Positions 21,318-38,415 of a stretch of DNA of 64,000 nt are shown here, in pieces. The stretch is from contig JAIXMQ010000015.1 of the NCBI GenBank assembly GCA_025716855.1, positions 310,001-374,000 on the forward strand, in the 5' to 3' direction. The stretch comes from Pilaira anomala (Eukaryota > Mucoromycota > Mucoromycetes > Mucorales > Mucoraceae). A program made the position numbers and the translations under genes. Below the pieces are notes generated by a model. The model ran no database searches and was not told the DNA's origin. It saw nothing but the letters and a program-made list of their open reading frames with translations. Position 1 is the first letter of the stretch. Each line of letters begins with the position of its first letter.

Positions 21318-23929
21318 GGTTTCATGGGAGACATGGCAGCCATTGGACTTGTACTGGCACGAGGAGCCCAAGCATCATCATTGAAACCAACTAAATCACC
21401 TTGTGGAGATTTCTCTGGTTCTTTACCTTTAGAACTACTACTAGCAGTAATTTGAGTACCAATAAAATCTAACAAGTCAGGATGAATATCCTTTGGAGCG
21501 GATACATTAGGTCTTGGTCTTGCAGAAGTAGAAACACCTCGGGTCTTTGATCCAGATTCAGAAGATTCCCATTCACGTTGTAATTTTCTGGCCAATTCTT
21601 CATCTTTCTCAATTTGACTTTGTTCCTTTGGCTTATGGCTACTAGACCCATCTTCTTCATCAGCATCTTCAGGTTGACCGGTTTCGATGTATCTTTCAAT
21701 ACGACGTACATGTTCTTCTTTAAGACCTAATGTCTTCATTTGTTTATGAGTCAAAGTGGGGATATCACTATCATCTAATTTTTCAGCTTTAAAGGCAGAT
21801 GCATATTGAAGAGAAGCTTGCATTGGAATACCAATAATCATAAACCAATCAAACCAGTCCCATCTTTCATTTAATTTCTTTTGTGGAGGTTGTTGTTGTT
21901 GTTGTTGTTGTTGAGGAGGACGAGTAGGCATGGCAGGAGCAATTTCTTGTTGCTGTTGTTGATTTGCCATATTTCTAGTATGATTTTCAACCCAACGTAC
22001 ATCTTCTTGACACATCTTTTCAACAGGCACATCAATTTTGACACCATTTAATTTATGAAGACGTAATTTACCATTATGGAAATCGATAAATTGAGCTTCA
22101 ACCTTGAAAGAACCCGATCGATCAGTCCAAGTTCTAATTTTAGAGCTGTCAGGCTTAGGAAGATCTTGATGACGATTATTTGCTTTAGAAGCAGAAGCGG
22201 ATCTAGCCAAAGTGGCTTTACGTTCAGCTTCTTTACGTCTATAATCTTCTTCAATTTGTTTTTGACGCGCGGCTTCAGCGCGTTTAGCAGCTTCCTGTAC
22301 TTGTTTACGTCTTTCTCTTTCTTCCTCTTCCCTACGCTTTTCTTCTTCTCTACGACGATTGGCTTCTTCTTCAAGTCTCTTTCTTTCTTCTTGATCTTTA
22401 CGTCTTTGTAATTCACGTGCTTCCTCTTCAGCAATCCGTCTTTGATGTAAAATACGTTCTTCTTCTTCACGTTTTCTTCTAATTTCTTCTACATTGTCCA
22501 TACGAGAAGCAGGATTAGAAGAGGCGGCAGCTACGACAGCTGCAACAGGCATATTATCATCGTCATCATCATCTTCATCGAATTGAACATACGAAGAAGG
22601 TACTAAACCAGTTTCACCATCGACTTTTTGTACACGCCACCAACCATCTGTTCTTTCATAATCCAAAACATAAATTTGTTCATTTTCTTCAACAGATAAT
22701 TCATCACCACCTTCTGCTTTAAAGGAATAAATGGAGATACCCCACTTTGGCACACAATTGGATTCCTCTTCTTCTTCTTCTTCTTCTTCTGGTTGTTGTT
22801 GAATCATCAGAGGAGCACGCGTCACTGGCACAGGACTCATGATGACAGGAACAGCAGGAGCAGCCATCTGTCTTTGTTGTTGAGTTAAATGAGTAGCCGA
22901 TTGTTGAGCGATACGAGTAGAATCACTGATTTTAACCAAAATTGCTTTGGCTTCCGATTTAGAAGAAGCCTGTAAATCCAAAACGGCCTTTTTACTTCCA
23001 TCCACTTCAATATGTAAATTTTTACCGTCAAATAAGTATTTGGTGACATCTAAAATTGGGTACTGTTGCACTGGTAACGATTTATCGGTTTCACTACCGT
23101 AACAAAGCATCCCGTTGCCAATAAATAAGTTGCCTCTTCCCTTCTTCTTCTTCTTTTTGGCAGCGTCATATTCATGCACGTTCCAGGATTGTGCGTCATC
23201 TGCAATTACTTCTCTTGGTGCTCCACTACCAGTCTGGATTTTATGTATTATATTCATTATTAAGATAAAAGAAAAAAAATAAAATAAAATAAAAGAATAG
23301 TCTTTTTAAATTGTAAAACTTACGTGTTGAGATAAAACAGGTTGAACTTGAGGAGGAAGAATAGATGCTTGAGGAGGAGAAGAAATGATACTGGGTGGAT
23401 TAGGAGCAATAGGTTGTGGTTGTGGTTGCTCCTCTTCCTCTTCTTGTTGTTGTTGTTGTTGTTGTGGTTGTTGTTGTGGTTGTCCAGATTCAATAGCTTC
23501 AACATAATTACTAGGTGCTAAACCAATTTTACCATTCTTAAGTTTAACTAAAAACCAATCTGGGTCATCTGTTTCCAACAAGTCCATTTCCTCGCCTTCT
23601 TCAAAAGAAAGTTCTTCTTCTTGTTGAGCAACATAATCATATTCTGCACGCACTCTACCGATGGGAGTAACCTATATAAAAAAAAAAAAATATATAAGTC
23701 TTCATCCCGGAAGAATTAGAATAAGAAATGAAACCTCTTCCAAGTAATCAGCAGGTACTAAACCAACTGGACCTTGTTCTTCTCCATTGACTTGCTTTAA
23801 TTCAGCTTTCCACCAATCCTCGTCTTCTTTTTCAATGACATAAAGTACATCGTCTTGTCTTATGCTAAGTTCATCTTCAGTTCTAGCTTCATAGTCGTAC
23901 AGTGCTTTAGACACTTGAACGTATTTCAT
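20115..23929 (-). CDS. SLA1: Endocytic actin-patch scaffold Sla1
   Basis: Exons 23929-23735, 23671-23324, 23233-20227 and 20155-20115; 1196 residues. Three SH3 domains: about 4-65 (ALYDYEARTEDELSI), 68-125 and 265-325 (DGWWRV). The conserved block after SH3-2 is present (SWNVHEYDAAKKKKK). A long Glu/Arg-rich coiled coil is followed by SHD1 (RTWTDRSGSFKVEAQF), which binds NPFxD cargo, and a SAM-like SHD2 (DWFDWFMIIGIPM). The C-terminus is Gln-rich with LxxQxTG repeats. The last 41-base exon replaces a premature stop with a C-terminus ending NNQRPW. Intron 1 has a weak donor (GTTTCA). Family knowledge: Sla1 links cargo, clathrin and Las17/WASP at endocytic sites. Confidence 0.92.
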
Positions 23930-24167
23930 TTTATTATTCTATTGTTGTTAAAAGCAGTAATAAAAAAAGAAAAAAGAAAGAGAGTAAGAAAAAAAGAAAG
24001 AAACAACCTCATTTTTTTTTCTTACAAGAAGCTAATTACGGATAAATGAATGACCCGAGCTAAGATCTTCCCTCATTACATAAAAAAGGCAGGGTTGCAC
24101 ATTGTATGGTTATTTTGTACAGAAATGACGGAGAATTTTAAACACGAGAATTACGTCAATTTTTATT

Positions 24168-25641
<1,474 letters not shown>

Positions 25642-26055
25642 TCTTTTTAAATATTGAAAAAAAAAAAAAAAGAAAGGGAAAAGATATGTAAAAAAAAAAA
25701 AAAAAAAAAAAAGAACTGCATGTAAAAAAGATGGAACGTCACATATAATTTCAAAACCAAAAAAAAAATAGCATATCATTGTTTCATACTATATAGCTTA
25801 AAAAGTTTATCATCATGGGTATAATATAACTTGTATAGCATTAAACAGAAGAATATACATGATAGAATAATAATAAAAACCAATATTTGATAATTCATCT
25901 TTGTTCATTATAAATGACCGTCTTTTTTTTTTTTTTATAAGACAATCTAAATTGTTACATATTTTAGCGAAACTTCCTTTCTTTTTATATATTTTTTTTT
26001 TGAACAAGAAAAAAAAAAAAAATAAACAACAAAAAGAAACGCGTTTCGAAAGACC
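25642..26055. other. Divergent promoter region between NKAP and symplekin
   Basis: About 410 bases, dominated by poly-A/T runs (25658-25672, 25690-25711, 25922-25936 and 26008-26021). No reading frame with family features. It lies between two divergent RNA-processing genes, so shared regulation is possible but unproven. Confidence 0.45.
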
Positions 26056-26727
26056 ATGGATCACGATCAACAAGTTATACAATTAAGTGACTTTGATCAG
26101 CAAGTGCTTGCACAACCAGAAGATGCACAATCGTTTGCGACCAAGAGTTTTTTAGAAACTTTAGTTGACTTGATTAACTATGGACTTGAAAGAACTGACG
26201 ATGGTACAGATGCTTATAAAGAAGAATTAAAGAATGTTAAAAACGCTACAAAAGCTTTTGCTATTGTCTTGCCTACTGTTTATAAGACCATGTATGATAT
26301 ATTTTTAAACTTGAAAGTTTTCGTATTCTAAAAGTATTCTTATGTAGTTGTCAAAACGAAGCAGAAAGTCGTTTATGGGCACTTTGTCAATCTTTAATGA
26401 CACTTGTTGAAACAAAATTAATCGAGAATAGAAATGCAGGTATTCAAATTAATGCTATCAAGTGTTTACAAGTACTCGTGTTGTTGTTGTCGAAATCTTC
26501 ACAAGTAAGTTCTCCCCCCCCCCTTCCCCCTTTTATATAAGAGTAAAATACTAAAATATATACATGTAGAAGGATATTTCGCTTAATTTACCAAGAGCTG
26601 ATCATGGGTTATTACATATTCAACAACTTGAAAAGAAGGGACAGGATTTATTTAACAAAATAGTTGAAAAGTTAAAGTCGGATATTGAGTAAGTTTTACA
26701 GTGTGCCTACAGAAAAGAAAAGAGAGA

Positions 26728-26758
<31 letters not shown>

Positions 26759-29004
26759 TGAGAGAGAGAGAGAGAAAGTGAGTATTGAACCTTTTTTTTT
26801 TCTTCTGCTAGGTCTGTTATCACAGCAGCTGTAAGTTGTCTCACAGTGATTGGTAAAAGGAGACCACAATTTATAAAACAAATCATTACAGCTTTCACAA
26901 GTTGGAGAAAATCGAGATCAAAAGAAGATTCAGCAGTGATGTTACGTAATGTAGAGAAAGCATTAAAATTAGGATTTGTATCATTGATTCGAACAGATGG
27001 ACTTTCTTCCTATCGAAGTGAGATGATTACAGCATTTGGATCAATTGGAGGTAATGTGAATATGTTTCAAAGTAGACATTCAAGAGGAGGAGAAGAATCC
27101 AGACGATCCAAAAGAACAGCAGCACATCATGAAACAGAGCGCTCATCATCACATACCGAGAAAAAAGTCAAGACAGAGTATACACCCATGATTCCTTCTA
27201 TTACATCCAACAATGTACTTGCAAATTATGATATTACACAAATTCCATTAAATGCGATTGTGAATTTATGTATGACGGTTTTACAGACTGTACCATTAGA
27301 AGTGATGAGTGAAAGAGTGTCATTACTTCCTGCAGAAGGAGTGACATTAGCTGTAACACGAAAAGGTTTTGTTCGATCTACTACACCACCTTATCCACCA
27401 CCACCTGATCAACCACAATATAATACAAATCAATATTTCAAGACGGAAGAAGAAATCCTTTCATTAGCAGCAGCCGAAGCAGAAGAAGCAGCCAAGGCAA
27501 AGGCCAAAGCAGAAGCGGAAGCAGCAGCAGCGATTGATTCAGATGAAGAGATGGAAAATAACTTTTTAAAAGTAGCTCAACAACAGGTCCCATTACCTCT
27601 TTTACCCATGAAAGAAGAAGAACCAAAGTTAAAGGTACCAGTTTTAGCAAGTGTAGAAGAACGTGCAAGTCAAGCATTAAAAATGCAACCGTATGAATTA
27701 AATGAACAAAAAGAATTAAAGCCGGATGAAAAGAAAGAATTGCTTGAGATGACAATTAAACGTATTCTTTATGCAGAGAATTCGATTAAAAAAATAACGA
27801 ATAATGAAACAAATGTATTAAATCGAACAAACAATAGATGGTTATTATTAGTTGCTAAATTAGTGACTCGAGGACTTTCAATTGAACATGAATCGACTAT
27901 GGATAAAGAAGATATAAAGAATTTATTATTAGATTTCATCGTAGAAGACCTCTTCCACCGGTAAAGAAGGAAAAAAAAAAAACGCCTTATATAATTTATA
28001 TTAGCTAACCATCAAATTTTTTTTTTATACGTAGACACGATTTAGCGTTGGAGTGGCTTTATGAAGAATATTTATTTGATAGACATCAGTTGGAATTAAA
28101 TGCAGATTATTCACCTTGTTACTTTTATTGGTTTCACAAATTACTTGAAAAAGGGATTCCAACACTTGATGTCAAAGATAAAGTATTAAGCAAGATATTA
28201 TTAGAAGCGCCCGAATTAAATGAAGAAACGATTGAATTTATTAAGGAAAATTTAAAGAATGTACCAGAAAGATTTGTATCTTGTGTATCTACACTTCGTA
28301 CTTTAGTCATGAATCGACCTACGATACGATTTATTGCACTTCAAGTATTATTAGATCTTTGTATTAATGAAAATGATCAAATTAGACAAACAAGTATTAT
28401 GGCAGTCAAAAAATGGAATGAGAATCAAACTCAAGTGAATACTCGTGTAGAAGAATTTGCTATTGAATCATTAAAGCAATTAACGGATAAAGAAATGATA
28501 AGTTGGGAAGAAAAAGATGTAGTTCGACATGCACAACTTTATTTCGTATTATGTACAAGAAGACCAAGTTTACTGAAAGAGTAAATATTATTATATTTAA
28601 AATAATGACATCATAACTAATTTTTTTTTTTTATTAGATTATTCTCAGTTTATATTGACGCATCAGAAATAGTTCAAAAATATATTCGACTTCATATGAT
28701 TAAAATGATTAAAGCAATTGGTATGAAATCAACTGATTTAATAAAACTTATACGCGAATTTCCCCCTGGTGGAGAAACTCTTGTGATTAGAATACTAGTT
28801 ATTTTATGTGACTCTAGTAAGTTTTATAATGATGATGATGATGATGATTTACTGTGAAATATTGACTGTATTTGAATAGAACCTCCTACGCGTGAAATTG
28901 TTTCTGCTGTTCAAGCAATATCTGTATTAGCAAATGAAAGATCGATTGATTTAAAGAACCTCTCTCCAATTTTGTCAGGCCAAAGTCTTCAATCAAATAA
29001 ATAA
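26056..29004 (+). CDS. PTA1: Symplekin/Pta1, mRNA 3'-end processing scaffold
   Basis: Exons 26056-26291, 26348-26504, 26570-26688, 26812-27960, 28035-28580, 28638-28816 and 28880-29004; 836 residues. All seven exons join in phase. The N-terminal ~350 residues are the HEAT-like symplekin/Pta1 domain (ATKAFAIVLPTVYKT, CQNEAESRLWALCQSL, VISCLTVIGKRRPQF-like). A charged Ala/Glu linker (around 27455-27545) and a second helical region (HDLALEWLYEEYL) follow. Family knowledge: scaffold of the cleavage and polyadenylation factor, holding Ssu72 and CPSF73. The protein ends SGQSLQSNK just where metazoan symplekin continues into its C-terminal domain; total length is close to yeast Pta1. Introns 2 and 3 hold a C-run and GT/GA repeats. 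Confidence 0.9.
26506..26790. repeat. Simple repeats in symplekin introns 2 and 3
   Basis: Intron 2 carries a C-rich run (CCCCCCCCCCTTCCCCC, about 26512-26530), rare in this AT-rich DNA. Intron 3 carries adjacent (GT)n and (GA)n runs (about 26722-26777). They inflate introns that otherwise would be 50-70 bases. Confidence 0.7.
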
Positions 29005-29181
29005 ATATTTTTTTTTTTTTAAAGAGGCGAGACAACAGGTGCATGCGAGTACAAGAAAAAAAAAAATATATAAATAAAAAGGGGAGGAGGACGAATATTC
29101 CCATTGTTTTTCTTTTTCCATTTTTATCCTTTTTTTCTCTCTTTTTTTTTTTTTTTTTTTTTTTCCTCACTTTATAAGATC

Positions 29182-30016
29182 ATGACCCGAGGCGTAAGTG
29201 TTTGTTGTTTCAACTGATAAATATGTCTTGTTTACCAAACAGTTAGTAATAGGTTGCTCGGAAGAAATTAGTTGTGGTAGGTGACGGTGGATGTGGAAAG
29301 ACAAGTTTATTAGTAGTATATCAAAAGAAAGCCTTTCCTCAAGTAAGTTTTACCTCTCATTTAATATATATATATGTATATAACTTATGTAAAAAAAAAA
29401 CAGAAATATGTACCTACCGTATTTGAAAATTATATTGCAAATGTACCTTTGGATACAGGAAAAATAGTAGAATTAGCGTTATGGGATACAGCCGGACAAG
29501 AGGATTATGATAGATTACGACCTTTATCTTATCCAGAAACGGACGTTGTTCTCATTTGTTTTGCTATTAACTTGCGTACCTCTTTTACAAATGTTCAAGA
29601 TAGAGTAAAGTATAATGAATTACATGTAAAATAATAATAATAAACTAACTAAAAATTTCTTTGTTTAGTGGTTACCGGAAGTCACTCACTTTTGTGAAAA
29701 TGTACCTAAATTATTAGTTGGCACAAAGCTTGATTTTAGACATAATCAGGATGAAATACAAAGACTTGGTTTAGTAGGACAAAGGTTAATTACAGAGGAA
29801 GAGGTATTATTAATATTATTATTATTGTTTATGTATCATGTGTTTACATATATATTTTTTCAGGGCGAACAGTTAGCAAAAGAAATTGGTGCCAAATATT
29901 ATGAATGTAGTGCTATGAAAAATATTAATGTGGATCAAGTGATTGAAGCTGCAACAAAAGCTGCTGTCACCGGTAATATGAGAAGACTTCATAAGAGACT
30001 GTGTACTATTCTTTAA
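29182..30016 (+). CDS. Rho-family small GTPase
   Basis: Exons 29182-29193 (12 bases, MTRG), 29253-29342, 29404-29604, 29669-29803 and 29864-30016; 196 residues, normal for the family. Visible motifs: P-loop [11 protein letters not shown]; effector loop YVPTVFENY; switch [22 protein letters not shown]; base-binding GTKLD; ECSAMKN. The C-terminus ends CTIL, a CaaX box whose final Leu predicts geranylgeranylation and membrane anchoring. Family knowledge: Rho GTPases control actin polarity and cell-wall synthesis. Which Rho subfamily (Rho1-, Rho3- or Rho4-like) cannot be settled by eye. The start lies 178 bases downstream of the symplekin stop. Confidence 0.92.
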
Positions 30017-30061
30017 AAAAAAAATTTTTTATATACATATATAACATCGACAACAACATTT

Positions 30062-30115
30062 AACAACAACAACAACAACAGCAGCAGCAACAACAACAAC
30101 AGCAGCAGCAGCAGC

Positions 30116-30148
<33 letters not shown>

Positions 30149-30192
30149 AACAACAGCAGCAGCAGCACAATAATAATAATAATAATAATAAT
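30062..30192. repeat. CAA/CAG trinucleotide repeat followed by AAT repeat
   Basis: About 106 bases of CAA and CAG triplets (30062-30167) followed by (AAT)n to about 30192. The run begins 45 bases after the Rho GTPase stop codon and so probably lies in its 3' UTR. It has no ATG in the Gln frame and is not an exon of that gene as modelled. Confidence 0.85.
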
Positions 30193-33677
<3,485 letters not shown>

Positions 33678-34027
33678 ATGCATTAATAACTCATGTTCTT
33701 AACACTTGAAAATTATATAAACCCAAACCCACATTTTTTCTTTTTGTTTTTTTTTTTTTTTTTTTTCTTTCTTAAAAATCGACCCATATTCTCGTAAATA
33801 GGATCGAAATACAGATATAAAAAAAAAAAAAAAAAAACGCAAGAAAACAATCCTTTTTTTGTTTTTGTTTTTTTCAGGAACGTCTTTTTATTTACAGGTG
33901 GGCCAAAAGACGTAAAGTGCCCAACCGGTAATTGTTAGTAAAAAATAAATATGTAAAAAATAGTGAAAGAGATTGCGTTCCTGGTAATATATCTCTTTTT
34001 TTTTTTTCTTTCTTGCGAACGCCGCTC
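33678..34027. other. Convergent spacer between SPE3 and the SLC35F-like gene
   Basis: 350 bases of AT-rich DNA with T and A runs (33747-33765 and 33820-33836). It should contain both 3' UTRs and polyadenylation signals. No gene seen. Confidence 0.4.
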
Positions 34028-35266
34028 TTATTTCGAATGAGTCATCTGTTCAGAAAACACTTGTTCTTGTACGTCGTTTTGGTGTTCTAAATCAGAGGAG
34101 GATGCTTGGCGACCAAACATTAATTCTTTGCGTTCACGTTCAGCGGTTTCAGCATCAAAAGTACCAATATTGGGTTCAGGCGTAGGGAAAGTATGATAGA
34201 TAGCAATACCCAAGATGATGACAGCGTAAGCGAATGGGTACATGATAGTGATATGATAACCGAATAAACCGATACCAAAGATCAAACCATAAAAGTTACT
34301 TGTAAGTAAAGATAAGTTATACAAGACAGCACTACCTAATCTAAACATGACAGGAGCAAGAGAATAAAGTACACACATACATACAGTATAGACAATGACC
34401 AAACCAACAGCGCCAGGTTCATTTTTGAATGAAGCAAATTCATTACGTTCCAAGATCATTAATTGAATAAAATTGATAATGGTAGCGAAAAAAGTAAACA
34501 TACCAATGACTTCATAGAGTGGATGCTTACGAGCCATTAATTCTTCTCCTACATTGGCGAAACCATAAAGAGTAGCACCCAATAAACAGAATAAATCACC
34601 TTTCACAGCATCAACAGCTGCATAATTGTTACCGTTCATTACATCACTTGCAACCAACATACCCATACCACCTAAAGCGATAACGACACCAACATATTGG
34701 ACCCAACGGTAACGAATTTTCATAATGAAGAAGGATAAAATCATACAGACGGGAGTACTCCAACAGCCTAAAAGCATAGCCGATAATAAGGAAGTATATT
34801 GATAAGCCTTTACAACAAAATAATTTCCTTCAACATCAATGGCACCCAAAATGAGATACCATAAAGCACGACGTTTGAATTGGAGTAACCAACCACGAAT
34901 GCCTCTTTTATAAATAGCGTAACTATTGTAGACAACAGCTAAAACAGCGCTTTTTTATATATAAATGATACGATTAGTCATCCCGGCTATTTAATTTTTA
35001 TTTATATATTACTTACTAAACTAAAAATGTTTGAGTGGTAGGAGCAGCAAAATCATAAGCTTCACTCAGTTTTGTTGTCGTTACGTTGGTACCGGTAATA
35101 CATAAAGATAAAACTTTTATATGATAAGTTTTTTTTTTTTTATGACTCAATGTTTATTTATTTATTTATTGTTACCTTGACCCAAAATCAATACTTTCCA
35201 AAATCTAGGATTCTTCAAGAATGCAAAACGATCTTTCCAACCCTTTTTTACAACAACGTCATCCAT
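34028..35266 (-). CDS. SLC35F1/F2-type membrane transporter (drug/metabolite superfamily)
   Basis: Exons 35266-35176, 35113-35017 and 34949-34028; 369 residues. The soluble N-terminus (MDDVVVKKGWKDRF) is followed by about ten hydrophobic helices. Recognisable blocks are AYQYTSLLSAMLLGCWSTP, YVGVVIALGGMGMLVASD, KGDLFCLLGATLYGFANVGEE and YNLSLLTSNFYGLIFG. The C-terminal tail is hydrophilic and acidic. Family knowledge: SLC35F members are DMT-fold carriers of largely unproven substrate. The two short N-terminal exons both use AAG acceptors with weak pyrimidine tracts and were set by phase and helix continuity. I do not assign a substrate. Confidence 0.85.
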
Positions 35267-35447
35267 TTTTTTTTTTAATGGAAGAAAATTTTTTTAATGG
35301 TTAAAAAAGAAGAGAATAAAAAAGAAGAAAATCTGAATTGATCTAATATTTTTATACTCGAGATCAAGAAATCCAGAAATGGAAATGGAATTACTGGAAG
35401 ATAATTTTTTTATTTATTTAAAAGCGAGGAAAAAAAATTTGTACATG

Positions 35448-35486
<39 letters not shown>

Positions 35487-35504
35487 AAGTCATTGGATCA
35501 TGAA

Positions 35505-35541
<37 letters not shown>

Positions 35542-35569
35542 AGGCTTTTTTTTTTTTTATAATTTTTTT
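35267..35569. other. Spacer between TBP and the SLC35F-like gene with very long A and T runs
   Basis: About 300 bases holding an A run at 35454-35481 and T runs at 35509-35540 and 35547-35558, among the longest homopolymers of the window. It carries the upstream region of the transporter and the 3' end of TBP. No gene seen. Confidence 0.5.
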
Positions 35570-36608
35570 TTAGGGCTTACGGAATTCAGTAAGCACAGGA
35601 TATATAGCTTGGAAGGCTTGATAGATTTCTTCACGCACTTTAGCACCGGTTAAAACGATTTTACCAGATACAAAGATTAATAACACAATCTTGGGTTTCA
35701 CCATACGATAAATAAGGCCAGGGAACAACTCAGGTTCGTACTAATGATAATCAAACACGTAAGTCAAAAAAAAAAAAACAACAACACGTAAAAACACGTA
35801 TTTCATTTTAATACTTACAGAACTGAAATGTCCATGGGAATAAGCTAAACCCTCAAGACGAATAGGAAACTTGACATCACAAGAACCAACAATATTTTGA
35901 ATTTTGAAGTCTGTAAATTTAGCTTGGAATCCCAATTTTTGAATGATACGTGCGTATTTACGTGCTGCCAACTTTGAATCATCTTCAGATTTAGCACCAG
36001 TCACTACCATTTTACCAGATGCGAAAATTAATGCGGTTGTCTTTGGGTCACGAATACGCATAATCACGGCTGCGAAACGCTTTTTTTAAAACAGAAAAAA
36101 AAAAAAAAAAAAGAGAGAGAAATTGTGTTTAGATCACAATGACAAAAACTTTTTTTTTTTTTCCTTTTTTTTATAAAAAAAAAAAAAAAAACTAAATCTC
36201 ATCTTGATTATATACAAGAGAGATCTAATTTATGAGTAAACTAGTTACCTTTGGATTGTATTCTGCATTACGAGCATGAAGAGCGATGGTTTTAAGATCT
36301 AAACGACAATCCAAATTTACAGTAGCAACAATGTTTCTAATAGTGATAATTAAAAAGTATTAGACAAAAAATATATATATATATATATATATACATATTA
36401 ATAAGGACAAAGAAATCACTTACTGTAAAGTAGGTGTAATACCTGCTACAGCATAAGGATTTGCGTCTCTACTAGGTGTAGGAGCATCAATTGGTGCAGG
36501 AGTAGAAGGAAGAGCGAAAGGAGTTGAATTGTGAAGAGGTGTTGGAATAGATGGAGTCTGCATAGCAGGAGTTGTCATTGAAGGTGTTGCAATGTTGAAT
36601 CCAGACAT
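35570..36608 (-). CDS. SPT15: TATA-binding protein (TBP)
   Basis: Exons 36608-36424, 36336-36249, 36079-35819 and 35740-35570; 234 residues. A short Thr/Pro/Ser-rich N-terminus (about 55 residues) precedes the two-repeat saddle. Repeat 1 has [18 protein letters not shown] and [18 protein letters not shown]; repeat 2 has [18 protein letters not shown] and [19 protein letters not shown]. Family knowledge: binds the TATA box and nucleates Pol I, II and III initiation. The saddle is complete, including the C-terminal helix. The N-terminal region lacks the polyglutamine seen in metazoans. Confidence 0.97.
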
Positions 36609-38415
36609 TATTGATTATAGAATTTATACAGGGAATATACAGTGGTTGATTCTTTTTTCTTTTTTTTTTTTGGCTTTTTCGATTGAGTTAATTAAGTAAA
36701 GTGAATGGGGATTTTTTTTTTTCTTTGTTTCTTGAGAATAAAGGACCAATTAGGTAAAGAAGAAGAAAAAAAAAAAAAGTGTGAAAAAGCGGAATAAGGT
36801 GTAAAAAAATTGAAAAAAAAAATTGTTTTTGTTCATCGTTTCGTCCTATTTATATCTTTTAAATGTGACTTGCAAAATAAGCACCAATCAAATGGTAGTT
36901 TCATTGCGATTCATAAAAAAAAAAAAAAAAAAAGGACGAATTATTTAAATGGAACCCTTTTTCTTTTTGTTTTTTTTTCTTTTTCTTTGAAAATATTTAA
37001 AATGTATCTTGACTATATCAAGTAGTTTATATTTATAATAAAAAAAAAAAAAAATAGAGGTCATCTTGATCGTCAGAGTATCACGAACAGCTGATTGTCA
37101 CACAAGCTCGTTCAAATTATTTATTAAGTGGTACTACACTTCTTTTCAAGGCTACACTGTTATTCCAACGCAAAGAACAAATAGGGGGGGTTTAAAATCA
37201 AAAAGGCAGATTTAATTATCCCAAAGGGGGGGGGGGTTATTTTTGTTTAAAAAAGAAGTTGTCCTTTTGAGGAGAAATGTCCTAATGGTTAATTCTCTCA
37301 AGGGACGATTAGGTTTATTTTTCTGAAGCTTAATATCTTTTCTTGTCTATTGCCCACAATACGAATTGTGGATAAATAAGAGTTAAATAGCCCCCTCTCC
37401 TATAAGTTAGGCTATAAGTTTGTAATGGTTCTTTGTTTTAAGGAGAGACAGTTCATCTCGTCCATATTACTTTGTTCAAGAATACAAGATAATGGTCAGT
37501 AACTCACTGCATCATAAATACTGACGAGTGAATTGAAATATAAAAAAGGTTTTTGAGGCTATATCAACAAGATATTTCCTTATTAATTAACATGCTGACT
37601 GGAGGTGGGTATGTAGATAAATAAAATATATATATATAGATTATTTATCTTTAATCAACTGACCCCCTTTTCAGGATATTTTTCTTTACAAATGATGAAT
37701 AGATGTATAACTTGATGTCTCCATGTTTGATTGATTCTATTTTCAGTGTGATCCATATTTTGGATCACTAGAGCTATACATCAACCACACTAGAAACAGT
37801 ATAGATGAGATATTCTCTATATTAATAACTCAGCTGTGGTATGTATTCTTTTTTTTTTCAGTGTTCTTTTTAGGATTGATAAACTTAAAGACGTAAGAGG
37901 TATTATTAGAAATAAATCCATTAGATTACAAAATATTTACGAAACCTTACATTACTTTTTTGTGATTAGATTATTATCATTGATAGTAGCATGCATTATA
38001 CACGTTTCAAAGTTGTCCATTTCTTTGATACACTTGTCTTTTCTTGATACCGTGTGTGTATGATGAAAAAAAAAAAGAGAGATAAAAAAATGGCTATGGT
38101 AAAGAATACTCAAGTCTTTTTTTTGAAGAAGAAGAAGAAGAAAGATAAAGAATAAAAAAAAAAAAAAAAAAAAAGGCGATTAAATAAGCTGTTGGTGATG
38201 TATCACGAAATAAAAACTATGACGATTACTTTTTGACGCCCCATTTTTTTGCTTTGTGTCGAGAGACGAATGCATAATATTAAGGTAACATGATGTATTA
38301 TTTTTGTGTAATCATCAACAAACAATTAAATATTACAAATAAAAACTTTTTTTTTTTTTTTGTTCTTTCCCTTTTTTTTTTCTTTCTTCTTTAACATTTT
38401 ATATAATATAGATAA
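36609..38415. other. Intergenic region of about 1.8 kb upstream of TBP and VAM7
   Basis: No credible coding exon on either strand; an open frame at 37836-38063 is low-complexity hydrophobic and likely chance. Two G-runs (37184-37190 and 37227-37236) stand out in AT-rich DNA. A GAA repeat lies at about 38125-38142, and A/T runs flank both genes. It contains the divergent promoters of TBP and VAM7. Confidence 0.4.

Noticed and set aside
37836..38063. 75-residue open frame upstream of VAM7
   Set aside because: Low-complexity hydrophobic sequence, no upstream pyrimidine-rich leader, no family features; likely chance in AT-rich DNA.
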